The notes under the pieces are model-generated. The model saw nothing but the letters and a program-made list of their open reading frames with translations, had not been told where the DNA came from and ran no database searches. A stretch of 64,000 nucleotides of DNA. It comes from UBA4416 sp036676295. Its GTDB lineage: Bacteria; Bacteroidota; Bacteroidia; B-17B0; Aurantibacillaceae. Positions within the stretch are counted from its first letter, which is position 1, and every line of letters begins with the position of its first letter. Shown here in pieces: positions 25,947-35,547 of this stretch. The translations under genes were made by a program, and so were the position numbers. Location of the stretch: contig JAKFDE010000025.1 of assembly GCA_036676295.1 (NCBI GenBank), positions 1 to 64,000 of the forward strand, given 5' to 3'.

Positions 25947-26981
25947 TTATAATTTATCGAAGAAATGTTCTTCTACATCAAAGGTAGATTTTATTCCCAC
26001 TTGTTTATAATCTGATTCTAACCATTTAGTTGCAGTTTGTCTTCCTTTTTCTTTAAGTGATAATAAAAACTCCCAGGAAGTATTCATTTTACTGCTATAA
26101 CTTAATTGGCTTAAGGCATCATAACCTGAAATGGTATGAACAAAAATTTCACGATTTACTTTATCATCGGTCTTCAAAATACCGTTTCTGATCAATTCAT
26201 TACGGTAATGAATTAATTTCATTTCGTTAATTAAACTACTATTGAAAGAAATTTCATTCACACGATCAGCAATATCACGAGCTGTTGTAGGAACCGAATT
26301 AATATTTACCGAATTGATCTTTATTAAAACAATATCATGTAAATGCGTATTGGTTATTAAAGGAAATATAGGTGGATTACCCATATAACCGCCATCCCAA
26401 TAATATTCTCCTTCAATTTCTACAGCCTGAAACAAAAATGGCAAACAAGCCGAGGCCAAAACAGCATCAACCGTAATTTCTTTATTACTGAAGATTTTAG
26501 CACGATTGGTTTTTACGTTGGTTGCACAAATAAATAATTTCTTCTTATTATACATCTGCAACTCTTTAAAATCGATCAGATCAGTTAATATATCCCTCAA
26601 AGGGTTATAATTAAAAGGGTTGAAATTATAAGGCGAAAGAAACTGAGTAATATTATTAAATAACAAATAGCCTGGAGAATTATACATATCTCCGTTGCCA
26701 TACAACTTATCAAAAGCACCTGCCTTAAAAAAGAACCCACCGCTTTGGGCCACTTTACGCCACAAAGTTTCCAGTAATTCTTTCGCTTTTTTAGGTCCTC
26801 CAATATGTAAACCATAAGCACAGGTTACAGCATTAACCGCTCCGGCACTGGTACCACACATAGCATCAGCAATAATATGATCTTCTTCTAATAATTTATC
26901 TAAAACTCCCCATGTAAAAGCGCCGTGAGCACCACCGCCTTGTAAGGCTATTCCAACTTTTTTAATTTCCACTGCGCTCAT
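25947..26981 (-). CDS. Patatin-like phospholipase
   Basis: A cytoplasmic-type lipid acyl hydrolase of 344 residues without signal peptide. All catalytic elements of the patatin fold are present: the oxyanion-hole loop LQGGGAHGAF (13-22), nucleophile Ser45 in GTSAG, and the dyad aspartate Asp196 in WDGGYMGNPP. A second conserved feature is the SACLPFLFQAVEIEGEYYWDGG run that leads into it. The enzyme is expected to cleave acyl chains from phospholipids or related esters. Transcription continues into the putative porin, 18 bases downstream. Confidence 0.93.
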   Translation of the reverse strand: MSAVEIKKVGIALQGGGAHGAFTWGVLDKLLEEDHIIADAMCGTSAGAVNAVTCAYGLHIGGPKKAKELLETLWRKVAQSGGFFFKAGAFDKLYGNGDMYNSPGYLLFNNITQFLSPYNFNPFNYNPLRDILTDLIDFKELQMYNKKKLFICATNVKTNRAKIFSNKEITVDAVLASACLPFLFQAVEIEGEYYWDGGYMGNPPIFPLITNTHLHDIVLIKINSVNINSVPTTARDIADRVNEISFNSSLINEMKLIHYRNELIRNGILKTDDKVNREIFVHTISGYDALSQLSYSSKMNTSWEFLLSLKEKGRQTATKWLESDYKQVGIKSTFDVEEHFFDKL

Positions 26982-27109
26982 TTAATAATTGATCTTTTTA
27001 ACCGATTTAAAAAACTAAATCGTTTATAAATATAACCATATAAATCGCTAATTAAAACAAAATACGACGAGTAAATGTTAAATAAAGACTAATGATCTTT
27101 AAAAAAATA

Positions 27110-29284
27110 CTACAAATTTTCTTTTACGAATTTGAACATTTTATTATATAAATGAGTACGTGTATAGCCTCCAAAAATGCCATGATTTTTGTTAGGATAA
27201 GTCATAAAGTCGAACGGAATATTATTTTTCACTAAAGCATTGGCCAATTCCATAGAATTTTGATAATGCACATTATCATCGCCACTACCATGTATTAATA
27301 AGAATTTTCCTTTGATTTTTTTAGTGAAATTTACAGGTGAATTATCTTCGTAACCACTTTTGTTATCAGCCGGTTTACGTAAAAAACGCTCGGTGTAAAT
27401 ATTATCATAAAACTTCCAATTAGAAACAGGCGCTACAGCAATAGCGGCTTTGAAATAATCTGCTCCCTTACTAATTAATAAAGACGCCATGTAACCTCCA
27501 TAGCTCCAGCCCTGAAAACCAATACGGCTTTTGTCAACATAAGATAGCGTACCTAAATGTTTTGCTACATCAATTTGATCCAACGTCTCCAGTTTTCCCA
27601 TTTGTAAATACGTGCAATGTTTGAACTCGCGTCCACGACCAAGAGTTCCTCTGCCATCAACACATACTACCATATAACCTTCCTGATTTAATAACTGATG
27701 CCACCAAAAATCAAAAGTTTCCCATTGGTTGTTGCATTCGTTAGCGCCAGGACCATTATACGCAAACATATAAACCGGATATTTTTTGTTAGCATCAAAA
27801 TTATGAGGCTTCATCATCCAGCCATTTAATTCAACACCATCTGTATTTTTGAAAGTAAAAAACTCTTTACTAGATAAAGTATAGTCTTTCATTTTTGTTT
27901 TCAGATCAGCATTGTCTTCCAATACTTTGATCAATTTTCCATCAGCACTGTGTAATTCGTAAACAGGAGGTGTATTTGCATTTGAGTATGTACTCACATA
28001 AAATTTTAAGCCTGTGCTAAACTCCGCACTTGTTGTACCATTTGCCGGAGACAAACGTTTTTTGGAACTGCCATCCAATTTAATGCTGTATAGATCTCGG
28101 TTAATTTGGCCTTGCTCGGTAGAGATATAATATAACGTGTTTAATTTTTCATCGTAACCATTAAATGAAATAATATCCCAATTTCCTTTAGTAATTTGGT
28201 TAACTAATTTTCCATTGTTATCATAGTAATATAAATGATTATAATTATCTGCTTCACTGCTCCAGATAAAACCTTTGTTATTAGGCAAAAAGGTTAAGTC
28301 ATCCGTAATATCAATATAAGTTTTAGCTTCTTCAGTTAAGATAGTTTTAGTTGAGCCATCGTTAGCGTTAGCATATAATAATTCCAACTTATTTTGTAAA
28401 CGATTCATGCGCTGTAACGATAATGTGTTTTTATCGGTAGTCCATTGAATACGTGGAATATAGATGTCTGTTTCTTTTCCAATATCTACGCCGGTTGTTT
28501 TAGCAGAAGCCAGATCATAAATATGAACCGTTAAAACAGAATTATCTTCGCCGGCTTTAGGGTATTTAAACGTTACTTTATCAGGATATAGATTATTGTT
28601 ATAAGTATCAAAACTATATTCCTTTACTTTACTTTCGTCAAATCTTACAAAGGCTAATTTGCTGCCATCAGCATTCCATTCAAAATAATTGGCTTTGCTA
28701 AATTCTTCTTCATACACCCAATCGGCCCAACCATTTTTAATGGCATTATTTTTTCCATCAGTAGTCACCTGAGTTTCTGTTCCGGCTACTAGATCTTTAA
28801 TAAATAAATTATTATCGCGTACAAACGCTACTTTACTTCCATTAGGAGAAAAAGTAGCAAACATTTGCTTACCGTTAGCTGATAATTCAGAAGTTTTGCC
28901 TGTTTTAATATCATACACGTAATTTTTTTCGGTGGATGAACGACGGTAAATGCCTTCTGATTCGGTTGAAAAAAACAATTTACTTTCGTCCGGACTAAAC
29001 GAATAACCGCTAATATCAATGGTTTTATCGCCTACTTTTACAGATTCTCCTTTTACTAAAACAGCAATTTTTTTACCTGACTTTAGATCATATTTTACAA
29101 TATTTTGAAAATCTCCGGCAGTTTCCAGATCCGTATAATGCATCCCGTCTTTCATAGCATTAAAACCAGCGGCCGATTTTGACATAAAAGCATACTTGCT
29201 CCAAATGTCTTCTACGCTAATAGATTTTTGGGCAAAAACAGAAACTGAAAAAACAGTTAGAGCAATAATAAAAAATGATTTCAT
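27110..29284 (-). CDS. Dipeptidyl peptidase IV-type S9 serine peptidase
   Basis: Removes X-Pro or X-Ala dipeptides from peptide N-termini in the periplasm. The signal peptide (1-18) ends in VFAQ. The N-terminal eight-bladed propeller includes DWVYEEEF, whose paired glutamates bind the substrate N-terminus in DPP IV enzymes. The C-terminal alpha/beta-hydrolase has Ser594 in GWSYGGYM, the acidic residue in HGSGDDNVH (669/670) and His701 in NKNHG. At 724 residues it is full length. It forms a single-gene unit. With the S46 peptidase near 38 kb it indicates a peptide-feeding, asaccharolytic-leaning metabolism. Confidence 0.95.
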   Translation of the reverse strand: MKSFFIIALTVFSVSVFAQKSISVEDIWSKYAFMSKSAAGFNAMKDGMHYTDLETAGDFQNIVKYDLKSGKKIAVLVKGESVKVGDKTIDISGYSFSPDESKLFFSTESEGIYRRSSTEKNYVYDIKTGKTSELSANGKQMFATFSPNGSKVAFVRDNNLFIKDLVAGTETQVTTDGKNNAIKNGWADWVYEEEFSKANYFEWNADGSKLAFVRFDESKVKEYSFDTYNNNLYPDKVTFKYPKAGEDNSVLTVHIYDLASAKTTGVDIGKETDIYIPRIQWTTDKNTLSLQRMNRLQNKLELLYANANDGSTKTILTEEAKTYIDITDDLTFLPNNKGFIWSSEADNYNHLYYYDNNGKLVNQITKGNWDIISFNGYDEKLNTLYYISTEQGQINRDLYSIKLDGSSKKRLSPANGTTSAEFSTGLKFYVSTYSNANTPPVYELHSADGKLIKVLEDNADLKTKMKDYTLSSKEFFTFKNTDGVELNGWMMKPHNFDANKKYPVYMFAYNGPGANECNNQWETFDFWWHQLLNQEGYMVVCVDGRGTLGRGREFKHCTYLQMGKLETLDQIDVAKHLGTLSYVDKSRIGFQGWSYGGYMASLLISKGADYFKAAIAVAPVSNWKFYDNIYTERFLRKPADNKSGYEDNSPVNFTKKIKGKFLLIHGSGDDNVHYQNSMELANALVKNNIPFDFMTYPNKNHGIFGGYTRTHLYNKMFKFVKENL

Positions 29285-29425
29285 AGGTATTAATTTAAGA
29301 TGGCTTGAATATACTAATTACTCCCTTTCAATAACCAGTATTTTACTCAAACGGTCGTAATGTTAAATAAATGCTTAGAATATTAGATGGAAAATTGTTA
29401 GATTAGCGTAATATAAACTCTAGTT

Positions 29426-30172
29426 ATGCAAACGTTCAAAACCATCATTATAGACGACGAAGAAAACAGCCGAAGCAATACACGTAGTATGCTTACCAAT
29501 TACTGTCCTGAAATTGAAGTAATTGCTGAGGCTGCCAGTGGCATGGAAGGTAAAAAATTGATCCAGGAAATGAAACCTCAGGTTGTATTTTGTGATATCA
29601 ATATGCCTGGTATGAGTGGTTTAGAGATGATCGATGGTTTGGTTCATCGTGATTTTTGTCTGATCTTTTTAACAGCTTATAGCGAACACGGTATCAATGC
29701 CGTAAAAGCAGGCGCAATTGATTATCTTCTTAAACCTCTTATTTTAAGCGAGTTACAAGGAGCAGTTAAAAAAGTAGTTCAATTCTATGAACAAAAAGGT
29801 GGTGGTAATGTTGCTTCTTCTACTTCTGATAAAAATTTAGTATTGATCAATCATAGTAAAGGATTTACTTTAATAGATTATAAAGACATTGTTTGGCTGG
29901 AAGCTTCTGATAATTACACCAATTTATTTTTAAACAATGGTAAAAAAATTGTGGCCTCAAAAACATTAAAAGAGTTTGAAGCTATTTTACCGACCAATGT
30001 ATTTTTCCGTATACACCGTTCGTCTTTAATAAATATTGACTTTATTAAAGAATATTCTAATGCCGAAGGAGGTACGATCATCATGTCGGATGGCACTAGC
30101 ATTCAGGTTTCTAAGGCTCGCTCACAAGAATTTGGTGAATTCATTAAAACCAGAGCAGTTACTCCTAAATAA
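29426..30172 (+). CDS. LytTR-family response regulator
   Basis: Residues 1-120 are a receiver domain with the acidic cluster IIIDDEEN and phospho-acceptor Asp57 (VVFCDINMPGMSG), followed by the lysine in AIDYLLKPL. Residues 140-240 are a LytTR DNA-binding domain (DIVWLEASDNYTNLFLNNGK, FFRIHRSSLINIDFIKEY, IQVSKARSQEF). It is followed by its own hairpin terminator and then by a sensor kinase of the LytS type, so both form a two-component system with partial transcriptional separation. Confidence 0.93.
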   Translation: MQTFKTIIIDDEENSRSNTRSMLTNYCPEIEVIAEAASGMEGKKLIQEMKPQVVFCDINMPGMSGLEMIDGLVHRDFCLIFLTAYSEHGINAVKAGAIDYLLKPLILSELQGAVKKVVQFYEQKGGGNVASSTSDKNLVLINHSKGFTLIDYKDIVWLEASDNYTNLFLNNGKKIVASKTLKEFEAILPTNVFFRIHRSSLINIDFIKEYSNAEGGTIIMSDGTSIQVSKARSQEFGEFIKTRAVTPK

Positions 30173-30191
30173 TTTTTTTTATAAATAGTTT

Positions 30192-30230
30192 AATAATAAT
30201 CGCGAGCCTTGCTTTGCGATTATTATTTTT
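30192..30230 (+). terminator. Intrinsic terminator between response regulator and sensor kinase
   Basis: AATAATAATCGC (30192-30203) pairs with GCGATTATTATT (30216-30227) and runs into a T tract. It makes a kinase start at 30209 unlikely. Confidence 0.8.
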
Positions 30231-30244
30231 TAAAAACAATCTCA

Positions 30245-33181
30245 TTGGTATTATTAAAGAATAGATATTTATTTATAATCTATATTCTTCTGGCAGGCCT
30301 TGATTTTAATGCGCAAAACAGAAGTTTTTCTTTTCAGCATTATGGCCCCGAAGAAGGCTTAAGCAATGCCAATGTTTTTTCTATCAAACAGGATAAAAAC
30401 AACATCTTGTATCTTGCAACTGAAAATGGGGTCTATAATTTTGATGGTTACAACTTCTCTAAGATCAAACCAAAAACGCCTTTAAAATCAAATTACATCC
30501 GTAATATAGGGTTTAATAGTAATCATAACTTAACCATCATTAACCGACGTGAAGGCATATATGAATACAATAAACGGACAAATGATGTTTCACTTTTAAA
30601 ACAATTAAACTTTGCCAACTCTGTTGATGAGTTAATTTTTGATAAAGATTACACCTACTCCTTAACCGATCAGATCTCCGTTTCTGCTATTGAAACCGCT
30701 ACCGGCAAATATTTTGAGGATGATATAAAAAAAAATCACCTAACCAATCAGGCATTTGCCATCTATAAAACCAACCAAAACTCAGTGTTGGTTGGAAGAT
30801 CCGATGGTTTGTATGAGTTTGTTAAGGGTCGCCAACAAAAAATAAATTTAGGAAAATCGTTTTCGGTTTATTCAATTACCCAGGATGCATTAGGCGTTAT
30901 TTATTTGGGAAGTGATAACGCTATCATCAGTGTGATGGATAACAAAATTATTCATACCACTGCTGTTAAAACACAAAAAGCCAATAGCTTTTTTGGAGCC
31001 AATAACGATGCTCACGTAAGTAAATTAATTGTAGATAAATACCAACGCATTTGGTTCACGAATTTCCCGGACGATAATTTATACTTAATAGAAAATAACA
31101 TTACCTACGATGCCTTTGATCTATTGGGAATTGATAAGGTTTTAATTAATTGTATTTTTAAAGACACCGACGATCATATTTGGATAGGGACATTTAATGA
31201 CGGCGTTTACTTTATTCAAAATCCACAATTACAAAACATTTCATTTACATCAGGCAGAAAAATATTGCCGGTAAGTTGTGCTTCTTTTATTGAAAATAGT
31301 GTCATTGTAGGTACAAGAAACGGACTATTCATCTACGACAATCATAACAATACACAAACCGTTATTGCTCCCGACGATCTATTTGAAGAAAAAATATTCA
31401 GCATTTATCAAAACAAAAAAAACATCATTTATTCAAAAATAAATTCTGTTACAAATCTTAAACGTTCGTTTTTAATAAATTCTAATACCTATAATTTTTC
31501 ACCAATTGCCTCAAGGCTTTTTCAGTGTTGTGTTAATGAAACAGAAGCCTATCTGGCAGATGGAACGGCCAGTTTAATAAAAATAAAAAACTACGATAGC
31601 GGAAATTTTGTGGTTGTAGATACCTTAGTTTCTTACCCGGATTACAGAACGAAAATTAATGCCCTATACGACACTCCCGAAAATCTATTAATTGGAACTT
31701 CTGACGGATTAAGCATTTATTCCCATAAAACAAAACACTATAAAAATTACACCAATCAAAAATTCAGTTTTAGTATCAATCATATTGAGCATTTTAATTC
31801 TAAAACATATTTAGCACACGACAATGGTATTAGCATTCTTGAGGATTCTTCACTAATTCAGGAAATTGGAGAACAAAGATTAACTACTGTTAAAAAGATC
31901 AAATTCTATAAAGATAAAATATGGATCGCTACACTAGATGGCTTATATGTTTGCGACACAAAATTCAATCCCATCGTTATTTATAATAAATCAAACGGAT
32001 TACTTTCAAACACTATAAATGATGTGGTTTTTAGTGGAGAAAAATGCTGTATTTGCAGCGACAGAGGTATTACCCTTTGTGATATTGAAGACATGCTTCA
32101 ACAAAAACGCATTACCAATAAATTATTTACAACTTCAATAGTAGTCGATGATGAGATCATTGAACTCAACAACAACGATCTTCTGATCAAAAGCGGACAA
32201 TCTGATGTTACTATTAACTTTTCAAGTCCTTTATATGTTAAGCCCAACAAGCAATTGTTTCGTTACAAATTTGATAATGGCAAATGGTTTGACCTGGAAA
32301 ACACTCAGGTTCGATTATCAGCCATTAGTGGTGGTAAACATAAAATTGATATTATTTGTTCTTATGATGGTATTAATTGGTCAGATCCGGTAACGATCAA
32401 CATCAAAAAAGAAATTCCTTTTAAAGAAACGATTTGGTTTGTCTTTACTATTATTCTTGGATCCTTACTGATCATTTTTATCTCTTCTTTCATTTGGATA
32501 AAACGAGTAAGAATAAAAGCAACCAAGCGCGTTCAGGAAGAAAGGCAAGTCAATTTATTAAAACATCAGGCTATGAACTCATTAATGAGTCCTCACTTTA
32601 TTTTTAACTCCTTAACCTCTATTCAAAATTATATCAATGCCAATGATTCCTTAAAAGCCAGTGAATACTTAGCTAAATTCTCTCGTTTGATACGTATGAT
32701 CATTGAAAAAGCTTCGCAAGGTGACATTACATTACACGAAGAACTAACCCGATTGAATTATTACCTGGATCTGGAAAAAGAGCGTTTTAAAGGGAAGTTT
32801 GATTTTTATCTGGAAGTTGAACCAGGCATCAACACTTATGACATTAAGATCCCAAATATGATCATTCAGCCATATGCCGAAAACTCGATCATTCATGGTA
32901 TTTTACCTAAACACGAACACGGTAATTTATTTATCCGCTTTAAAAAGTATAATGAAAAAACGTTGGTTATCATTATTGAAGATGATGGAATTGGGTTTAA
33001 TAAAGCCAAAGAAAATGCCAAGGCAGGTCATAAATCATTAGGAACAAAAACCATTGAAAACATTTTAGAATTAAACACCAAGCTTACCGGTAAAAATCAA
33101 AAAGTAGAAATAATCGACAAATCAGACCTATCACCCGCCCAACACGGTACCATTATTACGATCACCTTACAGATCGATTAA
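30245..33181 (+). CDS. Sensor histidine kinase with periplasmic beta-propellers (LytS-type)
   Basis: The likely start is TTG at 30245 (MVLLKNRYLFIIYILLAGL, a signal/anchor sequence ending in NAQ). An earlier TTG at 30209 lies inside a terminator stem. Residues up to about 650 form two seven-bladed ligand-sensing propellers (repeat words such as LYLATENGVYNFDGYNF, HIWIGTFNDGVYF, IWIATLDGLYVCD), followed by a Y_Y_Y-type beta-sandwich and one transmembrane helix (WFVFTIILGSLLIIFISSF). The cytoplasmic part has the His_kinase block NSLMSPHFIFNSLTSIQNYI with the phospho-histidine, and a GHKL ATPase (PYAENSIIHGI, EDDGIGFN). It pairs with the LytTR regulator upstream. Confidence 0.9.
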   Translation: MVLLKNRYLFIIYILLAGLDFNAQNRSFSFQHYGPEEGLSNANVFSIKQDKNNILYLATENGVYNFDGYNFSKIKPKTPLKSNYIRNIGFNSNHNLTIINRREGIYEYNKRTNDVSLLKQLNFANSVDELIFDKDYTYSLTDQISVSAIETATGKYFEDDIKKNHLTNQAFAIYKTNQNSVLVGRSDGLYEFVKGRQQKINLGKSFSVYSITQDALGVIYLGSDNAIISVMDNKIIHTTAVKTQKANSFFGANNDAHVSKLIVDKYQRIWFTNFPDDNLYLIENNITYDAFDLLGIDKVLINCIFKDTDDHIWIGTFNDGVYFIQNPQLQNISFTSGRKILPVSCASFIENSVIVGTRNGLFIYDNHNNTQTVIAPDDLFEEKIFSIYQNKKNIIYSKINSVTNLKRSFLINSNTYNFSPIASRLFQCCVNETEAYLADGTASLIKIKNYDSGNFVVVDTLVSYPDYRTKINALYDTPENLLIGTSDGLSIYSHKTKHYKNYTNQKFSFSINHIEHFNSKTYLAHDNGISILEDSSLIQEIGEQRLTTVKKIKFYKDKIWIATLDGLYVCDTKFNPIVIYNKSNGLLSNTINDVVFSGEKCCICSDRGITLCDIEDMLQQKRITNKLFTTSIVVDDEIIELNNNDLLIKSGQSDVTINFSSPLYVKPNKQLFRYKFDNGKWFDLENTQVRLSAISGGKHKIDIICSYDGINWSDPVTINIKKEIPFKETIWFVFTIILGSLLIIFISSFIWIKRVRIKATKRVQEERQVNLLKHQAMNSLMSPHFIFNSLTSIQNYINANDSLKASEYLAKFSRLIRMIIEKASQGDITLHEELTRLNYYLDLEKERFKGKFDFYLEVEPGINTYDIKIPNMIIQPYAENSIIHGILPKHEHGNLFIRFKKYNEKTLVIIIEDDGIGFNKAKENAKAGHKSLGTKTIENILELNTKLTGKNQKVEIIDKSDLSPAQHGTIITITLQID

Positions 33182-33217
33182 AAAACGGCATAACTTTGGC
33201 AATTAATATTTATTAAC

Positions 33218-34261
33218 TTGAAAAAAAAACGAATACATAATAACTTTACAGCACATTTGATCAAAAAACAACATATCCTTTTTATTCTATTCGTTTGTTC
33301 ATGGAGTTTTTCAAAAGCTCAGGTCAAACCATTGAATTTTTTACCCGATACCATTGGTATATGCATTGGTGATTCATTCTTAATTAAATTTCCGGAAGAT
33401 AAGATTAGTAAACAGGCAACTTACGAATGGAATACCCCTCGAATTATCATTTTTCATACTAAACAAATATTCGCCAAACATCAGGGAACATATTATATAA
33501 AAATTACTGATGGAAAAAAGTTTTTTGCAGACACTACTTACATTAAAATAAGTGAGCGACCAAAACTTCGCATCAGAGATACGTTATTGTGTAACGGAAA
33601 CAGTATTTTAATTAGTCCAAAAAATAAAAACTATAAATACAGTTGGAGTACAGGCGAAACAACTGAAAGTATTGACATTGAAAAAAGTGGGAAATACTGG
33701 GTAAAGATCAATAATAAAGGATGTACCCTCATTGATACATTTATGGTAAAACCATCAACCGGAGTTATTCCTAATTTCGGAAAAGAGTATTTGGTTTGCG
33801 AAAATGAGCCAAACAAAACATTATCAGTTAAAACACCAAACGACACAAAATTATATTGGAATAATGGTAGCAATTCTTCCTCCATTAATGTTACCAAAGA
33901 AGGATTATATTGGGTAAAAAGTATCTCAAAAAATTGCGGTTCTAAAACAGATAGTGTTTATGTGAAATATAAAAACTGCGATTGTGAAGTGTATATTCCT
34001 AATAGTTTTACGCCAAATGATGATGATAAAAATGATTATTTCATTCCTGTTTTTCAATGTGATTATAGCTATTTTTCATTAAATATTTATGACAGATGGG
34101 GAAACACAGTTTACACCTCCAATAACATTGGTGGCAAGTGGGACGGGCGATTTAAAGGTAATCCTTGTCCTGATGATGTTTATGTTTATCGTTTAGAGGC
34201 CATTCAAAAACCAAACGAAAAAAAATTAATTCGTAGCGGGCACATATCATTGTTTAGATAA
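33218..34261 (+). CDS. Secreted protein with gliding-motility C-terminal (CHU_C, T9SS type B) domain
   Basis: TTG start; the first 30 residues contain a signal peptide (HILFILFVCSWSFSKAQ). The middle part has repeated Ig-like strands (YSWSTGETTESIDIEKSGKY and a similar LYWNNGSNSSSINVTKEGLY), as in sugar- or surface-binding modules. The last 90 residues (YIPNSFTPNDDDKNDYFIP, IYDRWGNTVYTS, WDGRFKGNPCPDDVYVYRLEA) are the CHU_C domain that directs proteins to the cell surface through T9SS as type B cargo. A TAACTTTG word at 33191-33198 may be its -7 box. Its stop overlaps the esterase start by one base. Confidence 0.85.
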   Translation: MKKKRIHNNFTAHLIKKQHILFILFVCSWSFSKAQVKPLNFLPDTIGICIGDSFLIKFPEDKISKQATYEWNTPRIIIFHTKQIFAKHQGTYYIKITDGKKFFADTTYIKISERPKLRIRDTLLCNGNSILISPKNKNYKYSWSTGETTESIDIEKSGKYWVKINNKGCTLIDTFMVKPSTGVIPNFGKEYLVCENEPNKTLSVKTPNDTKLYWNNGSNSSSINVTKEGLYWVKSISKNCGSKTDSVYVKYKNCDCEVYIPNSFTPNDDDKNDYFIPVFQCDYSYFSLNIYDRWGNTVYTSNNIGGKWDGRFKGNPCPDDVYVYRLEAIQKPNEKKLIRSGHISLFR

Positions 34262-35487
34262 TGAACAAGGCTACTACAATAAAAGTAAGTTGGAGTTTTT
34301 TATTATTTATTAAACTGTCCTTATCCATTTTCGCACAAGAAGATCTGATACAAATTAGACCTTTTGGCACTAATCCCGGAAATTTAAAACTAATGCTTTA
34401 CGACCCCGGAACTATTACCAAAAAAGCACCTTTAGTAGTGGTATTACATGGTTGCACGCAAGTGGCTAAAAGCTGTGCCGAACAAACCGGATGGAACAAA
34501 CTGGCAAAAAAACATCAATTCTATGTTTTATATCCCGAACAATTAATTTTAAATAATGTAGAAAATTGTTTTAATTGGTTTAGGCCAAGTGATCAAAGCA
34601 AAGATGCCGGAGAGCCTGCTTCTATTATGCAAATGATAGACTTCCTCAAGAAAAATAAAAACATCGATACAACCAAAATTTACATCACCGGTTTATCGGC
34701 CGGTGGAGCAATGAGCACCATCATGCTATCGGTGTTTCCTCAAGTTTTTGATAAAGGTGCTGTTATAGGCGGCGGGCCTTATAAATCAGCTCAATCATCT
34801 ATAAAAGGTGGCGCCGCCATGTTAGGTATGGTTTCCAAATCTCCCGAAGAATGGGGAAATTTAGTTAAAGAACAAAACCCAAATTACAAAGGCACTTACC
34901 CGGAATTACTAATTTTTCATGGAGGTATGGATCCTGTGGTGAGTTCCAATAATGCCAACCAACTCATTAAACAGTGGGTAAATATTAATGAAACAGATTA
35001 TAAGGAAGATGAACACTATGAACGATTTAAAAACAACGAGGATGTTGAATTAACCATCTATAAAAACGCTCAACAGAAAAACATTGTACATTATTTCAGG
35101 ATTAGAGGACTTGGCCATGCCATTGCTGTAGATACCGGTAATTGCGATACTCAAGGAGGAAAAACAGGTTTGTTTTCTGTAGATAAAGATTTTCACAGTA
35201 CTTTTTGGCAAGCTTATTTTTTTGGAATTCTTAAGGCACCATATCAAATAGAGGGTCCCATAAGTGTTAAACCACAAGCCAATAATATCAATTATTCCGT
35301 GCCTTTCCACGAAGGTTCAGTTTACAAATGGGAGACTCCTGCAGGTGTATGGATCATGAATGGTAAAAACACCAACGCCATAACAGTTAGTGTCGATACA
35401 CAAAGTGGCTACATAGAAGTGACAGAAATTGACAAACAAGGCTGTAAACAGGAACCTTGTAAATTGTGGGTTGAGATAAAAGAATAA
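34261..35487 (+). CDS. PHB depolymerase/feruloyl-esterase family hydrolase, secreted
   Basis: The signal peptide (1-26) ends in SIFAQ. The alpha/beta-hydrolase core belongs to the esterase PHB family: LVVVLHGCTQ (58-67), GLSAGGAMS with nucleophile Ser146, HGGMDPVV, and the histidine in GLGHAIAVDTG. Carboxylic esters such as polyhydroxybutyrate, feruloyl or acetyl groups are possible substrates. A C-terminal tail of about 90 residues (YKWETPAGVWIMNG, GYIEVTEIDKQGC) looks like a PKD/Ig-like module; no standard T9SS tail is seen. Its ATG overlaps the stop of the CHU_C protein gene, so both are probably one operon. Confidence 0.83.
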   Translation: MNKATTIKVSWSFLLFIKLSLSIFAQEDLIQIRPFGTNPGNLKLMLYDPGTITKKAPLVVVLHGCTQVAKSCAEQTGWNKLAKKHQFYVLYPEQLILNNVENCFNWFRPSDQSKDAGEPASIMQMIDFLKKNKNIDTTKIYITGLSAGGAMSTIMLSVFPQVFDKGAVIGGGPYKSAQSSIKGGAAMLGMVSKSPEEWGNLVKEQNPNYKGTYPELLIFHGGMDPVVSSNNANQLIKQWVNINETDYKEDEHYERFKNNEDVELTIYKNAQQKNIVHYFRIRGLGHAIAVDTGNCDTQGGKTGLFSVDKDFHSTFWQAYFFGILKAPYQIEGPISVKPQANNINYSVPFHEGSVYKWETPAGVWIMNGKNTNAITVSVDTQSGYIEVTEIDKQGCKQEPCKLWVEIKE

Positions 35488-35547
35488 GTCGAAAAATTTC
35501 ATTTTTTAACAAAAACCTCCTAAATTCACCTAATTAGTTTTTAATAG

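Noticed and set aside
30209..30244. Earlier TTG start for the sensor kinase
   Set aside because: It lies inside a strong terminator stem; TTG 30245 gives a better signal sequence.
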